Origin: JBDRLU01 sp043812795
GTDB taxonomy: Bacteria > Chloroflexota > Dehalococcoidia > Dehalococcoidales > UBA2162
Assembly (NCBI GenBank): GCA_043812795.1
Contig: JBDRLU010000017.1
Span: forward strand, 9,820-73,819
Length of the DNA stretch: 64,000 bases
Reading direction: 5' to 3'
Made by a program: the position numbers and the translations under genes
Part shown: positions 35,171-43,504 of the stretch, piece by piece
How the letters are laid out: each line of letters starts with the position of its first letter
Position numbering within the stretch: position 1 is the first letter of the stretch
The notes under the pieces: generated by a model
Told to the model about the DNA's origin: nothing
Database searches by the model: none
What the model saw: the letters and a program-made list of their open reading frames with translations, nothing else

Positions 35171-35709
35171 TTCAGTTTGGTCACAATCTGGCTGGCGGCT
35201 TTTCTCAGGTTGTCTAGTGATGACTCGTTATTAACCGTAAAATCGGCCATGACAATAGGCCCGCCCTTATTAATATTTTCGATTTCAGCCTTATCCCGGC
35301 TGGCCGCCTCTTCCGCCGTCAACGGGCGCTTTCGTCGTCGGCTGAGCCGGGCATATCTCGTTTCAGGTGATGCCCACACCGCCACCACGGCAAAATTTTC
35401 CTTATAGTAGTCTTTGAGGTAGATATATTCCTCCCAGGAATAAAGACCGTCAATCACCACGTTAGACTGCTTCAACGCCGCGTCGATGCGGGGTAAGTTC
35501 AGTTTAGCATAAACCGCCATCCCTTGCTCTTTACGTAGCAATTCACGGATACGGCGCTCATTGGCCTCGTTAAGAGGCAGGCCTCTTTTCTTTAGTTCCT
35601 GGTCGGTAATATCACCGAATCGGATACGGGTAAAACCGTTCTCTTCAAAGACGCGGGATACCTCGGACTTACCGGCGCCGGCCATCCCGACGATAGACAC
35701 GACTTTCAT
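35167..35709 (-). CDS. AAA/P-loop nucleotide kinase-like protein (dephospho-CoA kinase-like)
   Basis: 180 residues. Walker A G-M-A-G-A-G-K-S-E at residues 7-15, VVIDGLYSWEEY in the middle, and a LID-like R-L-S-R-R-R-K-R-P. It belongs with archaeal-type dephospho-CoA kinase-like/UPF0200 P-loop kinases; the substrate is unknown. Coupling to dCMP deaminase suggests a nucleotide role. Confidence 0.8.
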   Translation of the reverse strand: MKVVSIVGMAGAGKSEVSRVFEENGFTRIRFGDITDQELKKRGLPLNEANERRIRELLRKEQGMAVYAKLNLPRIDAALKQSNVVIDGLYSWEEYIYLKDYYKENFAVVAVWASPETRYARLSRRRKRPLTAEEAASRDKAEIENINKGGPIVMADFTVNNESSLDNLRKAASQIVTKLK

Positions 35710-35829
35710 AATTCATTTCATTATAAGCGATGTAAAGTTTTCCGTAAATGACATGTAGCTGTCGGCTGACAGCATTCAGCTATAATTAGCTGTGTTATAA
35801 TGAGGGCACGTAAGGCTGGAGGAAAAACA

Positions 35830-37095
35830 ATGCCCCGCACGGCTAACTTAGCCCGCCGTATGGAGAAGCAATTACCCGTCGAGCTCGTCGAGTTTATGGA
35901 GGCGGCGGGCCTCATTGCTGCCAGCCAGGGACTTAATTTATATCTCGTCGGCGGTGTCGTCCGTGACCTCCTTTTAAAGCGGACTAACCTCGACCTGGAC
36001 CTGGTGGTGGAAGGCAGCGCCATCGACCTCGTGCGCCGGCTGGCTGATATTTTCCCCGGTAAAATCACCGTCCATGCCCGTTTCAACACGGCCAAACTCA
36101 AATGGAATGGCTGGAGCATCGACCTGGCGACCACCCGCTCGGAGACCTACGAGCACCCGGGCGCCCTGCCTAAGGTAGCGCCAGGCTCTCTAGCCAGTGA
36201 CCTTTTCCGACGCGACTTTACTATCAATGCCATGGCCGTCGAGCTTATCCCCGCCCGCTGGGGCCACCTGATTGACCGGCATGGCGGGCGGCAAGACCTT
36301 GAAGATAAACTTATCCGCATCCTGCACGACAAGAGCTTTATCGATGATGCCACCCGCATCTGGCGTGCCCTGCGCTACGAGCAGCGCCTGGACTTCAAAA
36401 TAGAAACACGCACCCTGCATCTCCTGAAACGGGATACCCCGATGCTCGCTACTATCAGCAGCGACCGTCTCCGCCACGAGCTCGAACTGGTCTTGAAAGA
36501 GGAATTCCCGGAAAAAGCCCTGCACCGTGCCGATGAACTCGGCGTGCTGGCTCGGTTACAGCCGTCGCTTCAAGGTGACGGCTGGCTGGCGGAAAAGTTT
36601 GCTCAGGCACGGCACCTAAGTGAGCCACCCTCCACACCCCTCTATCTAGCCCTTCTGTGCTATCGCTTAACGCCCGACGAAACTGAGCATTTCATTACCG
36701 ACCTCAACTTTCCCAAATCGCTATCCCAAACACTAAGAGAAACGAGTAGTCTAAAGGCTAATCTGTCTGAACTGGCCCGACCAAGACTAAAGCCCAGCCG
36801 CATTTACCAAATACTTCATGGCTACTCCTCGTTGGCCATCACCGTTAACCTTTTAGCCTGTGATATTCCAGTCGCCTGCCGTCGCCTCCGTTTGTTTGAA
36901 AACAAGCTGCGTTATATCAGGCCATCGCTTACCGGCACTGACCTGCTCAAAATGGGCATTCCCCAGGGGCCCAAAATCAAAGAAATTTTACAGCGTCTCC
37001 TCGAAGCGAGGCTGGACGGTGAGGTAAGTTCAAAGCAGGGAGAGGTGGAGAGAGTGAAAGAGTGGCCAACTGAGGAAAGAAAGAGACGATATTAG
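35830..37095 (+). CDS. tRNA nucleotidyltransferase / poly(A) polymerase family, without HD domain
   Basis: 421 residues from ATG 35830 (GGAGG at 35818-35822). Class II nucleotidyltransferase head: LYLVGGVVRDLLL, D-L-D-L-V-V-E-G catalytic Asp pair, R-R-D-F-T-I-N-A-M-A, then F-I-D-D-A-T-R-I-W-R-A-L-R-Y. The C-terminal half is helical with no HD motif. CCA-adding enzymes and split A-adding/CC-adding pairs share this head. A second, HD-containing paralogue is at 52756, so the two may divide the work. Confidence 0.87.
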   Translation: MPRTANLARRMEKQLPVELVEFMEAAGLIAASQGLNLYLVGGVVRDLLLKRTNLDLDLVVEGSAIDLVRRLADIFPGKITVHARFNTAKLKWNGWSIDLATTRSETYEHPGALPKVAPGSLASDLFRRDFTINAMAVELIPARWGHLIDRHGGRQDLEDKLIRILHDKSFIDDATRIWRALRYEQRLDFKIETRTLHLLKRDTPMLATISSDRLRHELELVLKEEFPEKALHRADELGVLARLQPSLQGDGWLAEKFAQARHLSEPPSTPLYLALLCYRLTPDETEHFITDLNFPKSLSQTLRETSSLKANLSELARPRLKPSRIYQILHGYSSLAITVNLLACDIPVACRRLRLFENKLRYIRPSLTGTDLLKMGIPQGPKIKEILQRLLEARLDGEVSSKQGEVERVKEWPTEERKRRY

Positions 37096-37144
37096 CCGGA
37101 GACGAATGGAACGACTGAAGCTGGCTCGCCACGCATTTTTAGTG

Positions 37145-37253
37145 TATAATAGCCCCGATTCATGGGTAAGTCATCACTTTTATCGGATTCAGGCGGGTTG
37201 TAACCGGGCTTCCCTGAGGGTGGGGGCCTGAGTTGTAGATAGGAGGTGCTCAA
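37145..37253 (+). promoter_or_regulatory. -10 box and possibly structured leader of the DUF4389 gene
   Basis: TATAAT at 37145-37150 (no good -35 box). The leader can close TCAGGC (37189-37194) with GCCTGA (37226-37231), with inner GGGTT/AACC and CCCT/AGGG pairs. AGGAGGT precedes ATG 37254. A regulatory role is only a possibility. Confidence 0.3.
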
Positions 37254-37904
37254 ATGACCTATCCGGTGGCGCTCAAAGTAGACCGTCCTGAGAAACTCTC
37301 CCGGCTAACTACGTTCTTCCGCGGCTTCATGGTCATTCCTCAGATAATTGTCTTCGCTTTTGTCAGCATAGCCGCAGCCGTCATGTACGTTCTTTCCTGG
37401 TTTGCAATCCTTTTTACCGCTAGGTATCCTCAGACTTTCTTCAACTTTCTCACCTGGTGGTTCAGGTGGTCGGTAAGGTTAGGCGGCTATGTGCTTCTCC
37501 TCACTGACAAATACCCACCGTTTACCGGTGCCGTCGATACTAGCTACCCTGTCGCCGTCAGTGTCGAGACACCGGGCAAGCTTTCTCGTTTGACTACCTT
37601 CTTCCGATTTCCTGTCCAACCGTCCTTAGCGTATGACTACGTGCTCGGCCATTGGAAGCTTACCTGGAGTGGTGGCTCGGGATGGCCGATGACGATTCCG
37701 CATTCAATAGTCCTGTTCTTCCTTGGCATCGCCGCCGGGGTAGTCCTTTTTCTAACATGGTGGGCTATTCTCTTCACAGGCAGATATCCAACCGTTTTCT
37801 TCGATTTTGTCACGCGGTACTTCCGGTGGAGCACCCGAGTTCAAGGCTATGCCTATTACTTCACGGATAAATACCCGCCGTTCAGTGGTAAGGAACAGGC
37901 TTAA
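37254..37904 (+). CDS. Membrane protein with two tandem DUF4389 domains
   Basis: 216 residues. Two halves of about 100 residues repeat the same plan: Y-P-V-A then KLSRLTTFFR, a hydrophobic pair of helices, I-L-F-T-A/G-R-Y-P, then D-K-Y-P-P-F at the end. Four membrane helices in all. DUF4389 has no known role. The second half has a 15-residue insert between its first motif and first helix. Confidence 0.85.
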   Translation: MTYPVALKVDRPEKLSRLTTFFRGFMVIPQIIVFAFVSIAAAVMYVLSWFAILFTARYPQTFFNFLTWWFRWSVRLGGYVLLLTDKYPPFTGAVDTSYPVAVSVETPGKLSRLTTFFRFPVQPSLAYDYVLGHWKLTWSGGSGWPMTIPHSIVLFFLGIAAGVVLFLTWWAILFTGRYPTVFFDFVTRYFRWSTRVQGYAYYFTDKYPPFSGKEQA

Positions 37905-37948
37905 CAAATAACAGTAACTCTTGCCCTAGGTCAGAGAGAAAAACTTAT

Positions 37949-38020
37949 AAGAGAGGGGCGACAGCCCCTCTCTTTGTTTCTAATCTCCCTTCCTTTGGCA
38001 AGGGAAGGGAGTCAGGGGAT
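37949..38020. repeat. Two-hairpin dispersed element, family A, copy 4, likely terminator
   Basis: Hairpin 1: 11-bp perfect stem AAGAGAGGGGC/GCCCCTCTCTT with loop GACA (37949-37974), then TGTTTC, a good intrinsic terminator for the DUF4389 gene. Hairpin 2: 37985-38011, then GTCAGGGGATGG. Placed between convergent genes. Confidence 0.8.
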
Positions 38021-38030
38021 GGATTTACCT

Positions 38031-38537
38031 CTAGTCAATCCGCTTGAACTTGCTGCTCGGGGTAGCACAGATAGGACACTTATCAGGCGCGGTACCGGCA
38101 ACCGTATTGCCGCAGCACGGGCAGACAAAATAAGGCTCGTCCTTAAGCGGCTGGCCTGACTTCAGTGCTTCGCTCATTTTCAGAAAATAGCCGTAATGGA
38201 TTTGCTCGACCTTGTTGGCGTAGTCGAAGCTTTCCAAGGCCCGCTGGTTATTCTCCGCTTCGGCTTCGGCAATGAAACCGGGGTACATCTGGGTGAACTC
38301 CTGGTGCTCCCCGATAACGCCGGTCATCACGTTATCGGCGGTCGAGCCGATACCGTCCATGGCGGCGAAGTGATTGCGGGCGTGCACTGTCTCCGCTTCG
38401 GCGGCGGCAAGAAATAGTCGGGCGACCTGCGGGTAGCCGTCCTTTTCCGCTTTTTCGGCAAAGAAAAGATAGCGGCGGTTCGCCTGACTTTCCCCGGCAA
38501 AGGCCGACTTTAAGTTATCCTCGGTGGTGAATGGCAT
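38031..38537 (-). CDS. Rubrerythrin
   Basis: 168 residues. The N-terminal ferritin-like diiron domain contains E-S-Q-A-N-R-R-Y and A-E-A-E-T-V-H-A-R-N-H; the C-terminal rubredoxin has C-P-C-C-G and C-P-I-C. Rubrerythrin reduces hydrogen peroxide in anaerobes, which fits an anaerobic lifestyle. AGGAGGGAGA precedes the ATG. Confidence 0.94.
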   Translation of the reverse strand: MPFTTEDNLKSAFAGESQANRRYLFFAEKAEKDGYPQVARLFLAAAEAETVHARNHFAAMDGIGSTADNVMTGVIGEHQEFTQMYPGFIAEAEAENNQRALESFDYANKVEQIHYGYFLKMSEALKSGQPLKDEPYFVCPCCGNTVAGTAPDKCPICATPSSKFKRID

Positions 38538-38569
38538 TCTCTCCCTCCTGCTGAGTATTAAATGTCATT

Positions 38570-38600
38570 CCAGCGTAGGCTGGAATCCACGTAAATTCTA
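38570..38600. repeat. Dispersed repeat, family C
   Basis: ATTCCAGCGTAGGCTGGAAT palindrome followed by CCACG; same family as 4681 and 7179. Confidence 0.65.
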
Positions 38601-38652
38601 TTTTCTGGATTCTGGCTTCAGCCCGAGGGCCTTCGCCAGATGACAATTTACT

Positions 38653-39531
38653 TTATTCGACCTTGATGGGTGCCAATTCAGCTAGTGTTTCCGTCAAATA
38701 TGGCTCAAGGCCTTGCTGCTTCAGTCGTTGAAATAAGGCCCAGGCCTGGGCTTTGTCCTTTACCAGGGCATATAAAGTCGGGCCGGAACCGGCCAGGTAT
38801 ACCTTGACGTTGCCTATTTCCGTCATGCGCCGGGATGCCGACCCTGCCTCCGGGAAAATGTCGAAAGCCACGTTCTCAAAGGTATTAAAAAGAAGGGACG
38901 GATTAAATTCCTTATCTTCCTTTAACTCTCTGACCAACCTCTCCGTAATCTGGCCGTCGGTGTGGTGACTGGCATCGAGGCGACCGTATAGCATCCTAGT
39001 CTTGCCGGGTTCTCTAGGTACGGGTGGCGTGACCAGCACCACCCATGAATGAGGTAAGGGCGGTAGCGGGGTTATTATTTCACCCCTCCCCTCCGCCAGG
39101 GCCGTGCCGCCGTAAAGGAAAAAGGCTACATCGGAACCCAGCCGCGGCGCCAGTTTCAGCAGTTCTTCCGGCGATAATCTTAAATCCCAGAGCCGGTTGA
39201 GACCGCGTAAAGTAGCCGCCGCATCGCTACTGTCGCCGCCCAGCCCGGAAAGTAAGGGAATGCGTTTATTAACCGTGATGGTGGCGCCCTGGCTACAGCC
39301 GGTGGTCGTCTGGAGTAGAGTAGCCGCCTTGGAAACGAGGCTCTGTTCGGCCGCCCACTCGGCCAAATCCGACCGGCACTCGATATTGGCCGCAGGCTGA
39401 AAAGTGAGGCGGTCGCACCGGTCGATGGTCTGCATCACGCTGCGAATTTCGTGAAAGCCATCCGGCCGTTTGCCGAGGACTTCCAGTGTTAAATTTATCT
39501 TAGCCGGTGCCAGTACTGTCAGTGTGCTCAT
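38653..39531 (-). CDS. ispE: 4-diphosphocytidyl-2-C-methyl-D-erythritol kinase
   Basis: 292 residues from ATG 39531, preceded by GAGGAG; a longer frame exists only because it overlaps ksgA. GHMP kinase features: A-P-A-K-I-N-L-T-L-E-V, R-I-P-L-L-S-G-L-G-G-D-S-S-D-A-A-A and Y-L-A-G-S-G-P-T. It phosphorylates CDP-methylerythritol in the MEP isoprenoid pathway. The start overlaps the 3' end of ksgA by 32 bases. Confidence 0.95.
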   Translation of the reverse strand: MSTLTVLAPAKINLTLEVLGKRPDGFHEIRSVMQTIDRCDRLTFQPAANIECRSDLAEWAAEQSLVSKAATLLQTTTGCSQGATITVNKRIPLLSGLGGDSSDAAATLRGLNRLWDLRLSPEELLKLAPRLGSDVAFFLYGGTALAEGRGEIITPLPPLPHSWVVLVTPPVPREPGKTRMLYGRLDASHHTDGQITERLVRELKEDKEFNPSLLFNTFENVAFDIFPEAGSASRRMTEIGNVKVYLAGSGPTLYALVKDKAQAWALFQRLKQQGLEPYLTETLAELAPIKVE

Positions 39532-40441
39532 TCTTCTCCTCGGTAAATACTCCCCACAGCTTCGCCCATTCCTCCAGCGACAGCGTTTCCGCCCGGCGGT
39601 GCGGGTCGATACCTGTCTTTTCCAGCCGGGAGAGGACATCGGCTTTGGGTAAGTTCAGGCCATGAGACAAGGGATTTACAATTTGCTTGCGGGCTGCCGA
39701 AAAACCGGCCCGCACTACCCGGAAGAAACTTTCGGCATCAGCCGCCTTGATTATTGGCTGGGGATGGACAGTGACTTTCAGTATCGCCGAGTCAACTTCG
39801 GGTACGGGATAAAAAGAGCGGGCGGGGACTTGGCTGACAATAGCGGGCTGGCCGTAAAGCTGGACGCCGACGCTCAGCAGGCTCATCCGGCCGGGTGGAG
39901 CGACGATTTGTTCGGCGACTTCTTTCTGTACCATCAGCACCATGACCGAAGGCTTGACCGATGCTTCGAGGAAATGGCGTAACACCGGCGAGGTAATGTA
40001 ATAGGGCAGATTGGCCACCACTTTGTAGCCGTTTACTCTAGTGGTAAGTTTTGCTTTCGGTGCATCCAGTAGGGTCACCGGGTCGATTTTGAGGATGTCC
40101 CCGTTAACAATCGTTAGGTTTTTGTAAGCAGCGAGGGTATTTTTTAGGATAGCCGCCAGCTGGTCGTCCAGTTCGACGGCCACCACCCAACCGGCGCGTT
40201 GGGCCAGTTCCCGGGTCAGTACGCCCAGCCCCGGCCCCACCTCCACCACCACGTCAGAGGAAGTCAGTTCGGATGCTGTCAGGATGCGTTGCAATACTCC
40301 GGCGTCGATAAGAAAATGCTGGGCTAGTCCTTTGCGGGCGTGAAGCTGGTGCTGGCGCAACAGCCTGCGTGCCTGAGCGAAGAGTGAGGATGCCGGGTCC
40401 GGCCTGCCGCCGGTCTTATTGGTCGGTCCACTCCCGGTCAT
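39500..40441 (-). CDS. ksgA: 16S rRNA dimethyladenosine transferase
   Basis: 313 residues as read from ATG 40441; the first 25 or so residues are unconserved and overlap the upstream HerA gene by 26 bases, so an internal start is possible. KGLAQHFLIDAGVLQRIL, V-V-E-V-G-P-G-L-G-V-L-T, and catalytic N-L-P-Y-Y-I-T-S-P-V identify RsmA/KsgA, which dimethylates two adenosines at the 3' end of 16S rRNA. ksgA-ispE is a common pairing. Confidence 0.95.
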   Translation of the reverse strand: MTGSGPTNKTGGRPDPASSLFAQARRLLRQHQLHARKGLAQHFLIDAGVLQRILTASELTSSDVVVEVGPGLGVLTRELAQRAGWVVAVELDDQLAAILKNTLAAYKNLTIVNGDILKIDPVTLLDAPKAKLTTRVNGYKVVANLPYYITSPVLRHFLEASVKPSVMVLMVQKEVAEQIVAPPGRMSLLSVGVQLYGQPAIVSQVPARSFYPVPEVDSAILKVTVHPQPIIKAADAESFFRVVRAGFSAARKQIVNPLSHGLNLPKADVLSRLEKTGIDPHRRAETLSLEEWAKLWGVFTEEKNEHTDSTGTG

Positions 40442-42041
40442 AGCCCCATAGCTCTTCCACAGCTTTGTTGTCTTCTTTTGTCACGTCGCTTTCGCTCGTT
40501 GCCCCCAGGTCCTGGTAAGACGCCGCCGAGCCGTACTCCCGCGTCTTGACCACCACCGGCATCGGTACGGCATGGCCGAAGATAAGCGCCTGCTGCCTCG
40601 ATTCGAGTCGGGCGAGCACCGATTTTAATTCGCTCTTACCCGAAACGCCAGCCAGCACGCTCTCGATGTCACGCTCATTATCGAGCAAACAGGTGATTTT
40701 CGTGCCGAGTTGCGACATGACCTCCTCATCGATACCGCTCGGCCGCTGGTCAATCACCAGTAAAGTCACGCTGTACTTGCGCATTTCGCGGGCGATGGTG
40801 CCGAAGATAGTCTGGTCGGCCACTTCCGGATTAAGGAATTTGTGGGCCTCTTCGATAGTGATGACGAGGGGATGGGGTGGAGCGGCATCTTCAGCCATGG
40901 CCGTCTCGGTGCGCTCCCGGTACCGGCCATAGATGCGCCGGCTGAGCAGGTTAGCCACCAGGATATAGGCGGTAATATCAGTATAGCGGCCGAACTCCAG
41001 GACGACGTTGATGCCGCGGTCGAGTTGTTCCAGGATATGGGGCACGGCGTTATCCGCCGAGTGCGGGACAAGGAAGGGCAGGCGACTGATGGTCGCCAAC
41101 CCCCGCTTCAAATTCTGGAAGGTGCTCTCATGGATATTCAGGCTTTTGAGTATTTCTTCGGTATCCTCTATTGCCAGGGTGCGTTCGAGCCAGTTCTTGC
41201 CGAATTTTCGCGAAAGCTGATAGACGGCTTCCACAGCCGGCTCGGTCAGGTTCAGGGTCTGGCGGAGTAAGGCCATGTCTTCCGGCTCGATTTCATCGTA
41301 GCCAATCCTGACGACGAAGTCCGTGCTCACGCGCCGTCGCCGGGCATTTTCCTCATCGATGGTAAAGACAGCCACTTTGTCAGGGAAAAGCTGCTTCAGG
41401 GCTTTTACTTTATGCCCGGTCTCGCTGCGGCTCTCCCAGCCGTATTCGCTGTGCATATCGAAGACCAGGTTGACCGCCGCCGATTTTTGTAGCATCCCGA
41501 TGAGCAGCAGACGGGTCAGGAAAGTCTTGCCGGTGCCGCTCTTGCCGAAGATGCCGTTCGACCGCTTGACCAGTTCTTCCAGGTTGAGACAGACCTTGGT
41601 CTCCATATCCAGCGGTGTGCCGATATAGAATTTCCTTTCATCTTCCCCGCCGAACACGGCCTCGACGTCTTCCTGCGAGGCCAGCTTCACCGGCGAGAAG
41701 TGGCTGGGCACCGTCTTTACCGGCTGAGGGCCTTCGAGCAAAATATCGGCGGCGCCGCCGATGGTGAGCAGCGGCAGAATATGCAGCATACCGTAGGTGC
41801 TGGTGCCGTTCAATACTTCCGCCACGAACGGGTCGGCGATATCGGGCGGGGTCTGGGTCAGCTTCTCGTCGCTGACACCCAGTGTAACATCGGTAATCAT
41901 GCCGAAGAAGCGACGCTGCCTGCCTTCGATAGTCACGTAGCGTCCGACAGCCATATCCTCGACTGAAGCCGAGCCATCCAGCCGGACCTCGATCCCTTTA
42001 TTCAACGAACCGGAGACAACGATACCCAGGTGTTCGGTCAT
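40416..42041 (-). CDS. herA: HerA-like DNA translocase ATPase
   Basis: 541 residues. An N-terminal HAS-barrel (V-G-R-Y-V-T-I-E-G) precedes the DUF87 ATPase core: Walker A I-F-G-K-S-G-T-G-K-T near residue 190, Walker B L-V-I-T-I-E-E-A-H-K-F-L, followed by I-D-Q-R-P-S-G-I-D. HerA hexamers push DNA into the NurA nuclease for end resection in archaea and some bacteria. Its stop region overlaps ksgA, and its start overlaps the stop of the HAS-barrel gene by 4 bases. nurA lies 1.5 kb upstream on the same strand. Confidence 0.9.
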   Translation of the reverse strand: MTEHLGIVVSGSLNKGIEVRLDGSASVEDMAVGRYVTIEGRQRRFFGMITDVTLGVSDEKLTQTPPDIADPFVAEVLNGTSTYGMLHILPLLTIGGAADILLEGPQPVKTVPSHFSPVKLASQEDVEAVFGGEDERKFYIGTPLDMETKVCLNLEELVKRSNGIFGKSGTGKTFLTRLLLIGMLQKSAAVNLVFDMHSEYGWESRSETGHKVKALKQLFPDKVAVFTIDEENARRRRVSTDFVVRIGYDEIEPEDMALLRQTLNLTEPAVEAVYQLSRKFGKNWLERTLAIEDTEEILKSLNIHESTFQNLKRGLATISRLPFLVPHSADNAVPHILEQLDRGINVVLEFGRYTDITAYILVANLLSRRIYGRYRERTETAMAEDAAPPHPLVITIEEAHKFLNPEVADQTIFGTIAREMRKYSVTLLVIDQRPSGIDEEVMSQLGTKITCLLDNERDIESVLAGVSGKSELKSVLARLESRQQALIFGHAVPMPVVVKTREYGSAASYQDLGATSESDVTKEDNKAVEELWGYDREWTDQ

Positions 42042-42637
42042 CCTTTAATCCTCCCTAAAATGGCCTTGAGCCGGTCGAATTCGTTGCTCAAGAGCGAAGC
42101 CAGTTCCTTCCCGGCGGCTACCAGGAAAGGATGTGGGTCTTGATAGACACTGCTCATCTGACGGAGCGAGGCGGCGGCTAGCTCATCCACCGGTACGGGC
42201 AGGCGGGTGGTGAGCAAGACGTGGAGGAAAGCTAGGGACTGGCTGAACTCCCTGACTTCATCCGGCGAGCAGAGATAGACAAAGCTGTGCAGGCGGGCAG
42301 GCTTGGGCGGCAGGTAATGAAGAATTTTATCGCCTTCTTTGTGCCCGATAATGAGGGCACTGAACTCGGTACGCAGCAATTTCTCTAGTTGGGGGCTGGC
42401 GCGGTAGATGGCCGCTTCATCGGGTTCGTCTTTACCGCGGGCAATGGGACGTCGCCCCGGCTCGAAGCTGGACGTGGTCGTATTATAGACCACGCCGTAA
42501 AGCTCTACCGGCAGGTCTGTGGTCTTCACCAGGCTACCGAATGGCGGCGACTGATACAGTTCATAGCACTGCGCCACAAAATCGGTGGTGCTGGTCTCGA
42601 TAACTTCACCGACTCTTAAATTTTCAGCCATATTCAC
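42038..42637 (-). CDS. HAS-barrel protein associated with HerA
   Basis: 199 residues (GTG 42637, or ATG 42631 two codons in). The N-terminal R-V-G-E-V-I-E-T-S-T-T-D-F and H-Y-L-P-P-K-P-A-R-L-H-S-F-V patterns fit the HAS-barrel family that accompanies HerA. It would form a separate accessory subunit or clamp. The ATGA overlap with herA shows they are made together. Confidence 0.75.
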   Translation of the reverse strand: MNMAENLRVGEVIETSTTDFVAQCYELYQSPPFGSLVKTTDLPVELYGVVYNTTTSSFEPGRRPIARGKDEPDEAAIYRASPQLEKLLRTEFSALIIGHKEGDKILHYLPPKPARLHSFVYLCSPDEVREFSQSLAFLHVLLTTRLPVPVDELAAASLRQMSSVYQDPHPFLVAAGKELASLLSNEFDRLKAILGRIKG

Positions 42638-42649
42638 TTGCTAACCTCA

Positions 42650-42719
42650 CCCCTTCTTCCCCTCTCCTTCGTAAGGAGAGGGGAAGATGAGTGTAAGAGG
42701 GGCGAAGCCCCTCTTACAC
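42650..42719. repeat. Two-hairpin dispersed element, family A, copy 5 (inverted)
   Basis: Hairpin 2: a 15-bp perfect stem (42655-42669 with 42673-42687). Hairpin 1: a 13-bp perfect stem GTGTAAGAGGGGC (42691-42703) with its complement (42707-42719), loop GAA. The best-formed copy, lying inside the NurA-HerA gene run. Confidence 0.85.
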
Positions 42720-42816
42720 ACCCCTTAATCGCGCACGCTCTCATAAAGAGAGGACAAACGCCCTTTCAGAAAACTTAACTCTCACAGTGCAAAAAACAGA
42801 AATTACTGAATAAGCT

Positions 42817-42894
42817 CTACTTTTTCCCGCCGGCTGCCTTCTTCTCCTGTGCTTTCTTTGGTTTCTTGACGTTCTTTCTACCCTTGCTTCCCAT
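42817..42894 (-). CDS. 25-residue highly basic small protein
   Basis: M-G-S-K-G-R-K-N-V-K-K-P-K-K-A-Q ... G-G-K-K. GGAGGT lies 6 bases before the ATG, and the ATG overlaps the TAA of the preceding gene in TAATG, a typical translational coupling. Ten Lys/Arg in 25 residues suggest nucleic acid or ribosome binding, perhaps for HerA-NurA; this is inference. Confidence 0.65.
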   Translation of the reverse strand: MGSKGRKNVKKPKKAQEKKAAGGKK

Positions 42895-43502
42895 TATTGC
42901 ACCTCCATATTATTTAAGAATCCGCCATATTGAGCGATGGCAGCCAGAATAGCTATGATACCTATGACAATACTTACTACGAATTCCAGAACCGCTACCC
43001 CCACCCCCCACCACTTCCAGAGACGTTGGGTTCTCTTAAAGTGCTCAATATTATCCCAACGCTTGCGCTGCCAAGCCCATTCGCTTCCTTTTATGCCTAA
43101 GACAACACTTATAATAAACTGAACAAGGGAAGCTATCCACGGAGCTGTGTTATTAGGAGAGGGTATGAAAGCCATACCAGCAGTAACTAGTCCAAAAATT
43201 AGCCATCCCCACAGCTTGTTACCCCCCGCCCAAATCCAACCGAGCAAAAAAGCCCCCCAATTCCAACCACGAATCTCTTTCGGAACCGCTGTCGAACTGC
43301 CTTGGCCAGAGGTATTCTCTAGTGTAATTGCTGCAGTCTCTATACCCGCCCCCGCTTGAAGTTTATCAGAGAACATCCTTTCAGCACATGGATTGCAGTA
43401 GAATTTTTTCCCGAGTTCGACTTTACATTCTGGACATATCGGTTTGCCACAAGAAACACACATACCCACAGCCTCACGCTCGGGGTGATAGAAGCAATTC
43501 AT
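42894..43502 (-). CDS. B-box zinc finger membrane protein
   Basis: 202 residues from ATG 43502 (a GTG at 43514 also opens the frame). A B-box-type zinc finger begins it: C-F-Y-H, C-V-S-C, C-P-E-C, F-Y-C-N-P-C. The rest has W-N-W-G-A-F-L-L-G-W-I-W-A and three or four membrane helices, like DUF2628/DUF805-type proteins. Begins right after nurA (3 bases). Confidence 0.75.
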   Translation of the reverse strand: MNCFYHPEREAVGMCVSCGKPICPECKVELGKKFYCNPCAERMFSDKLQAGAGIETAAITLENTSGQGSSTAVPKEIRGWNWGAFLLGWIWAGGNKLWGWLIFGLVTAGMAFIPSPNNTAPWIASLVQFIISVVLGIKGSEWAWQRKRWDNIEHFKRTQRLWKWWGVGVAVLEFVVSIVIGIIAILAAIAQYGGFLNNMEVQ

Positions 43503-43504
43503 TT

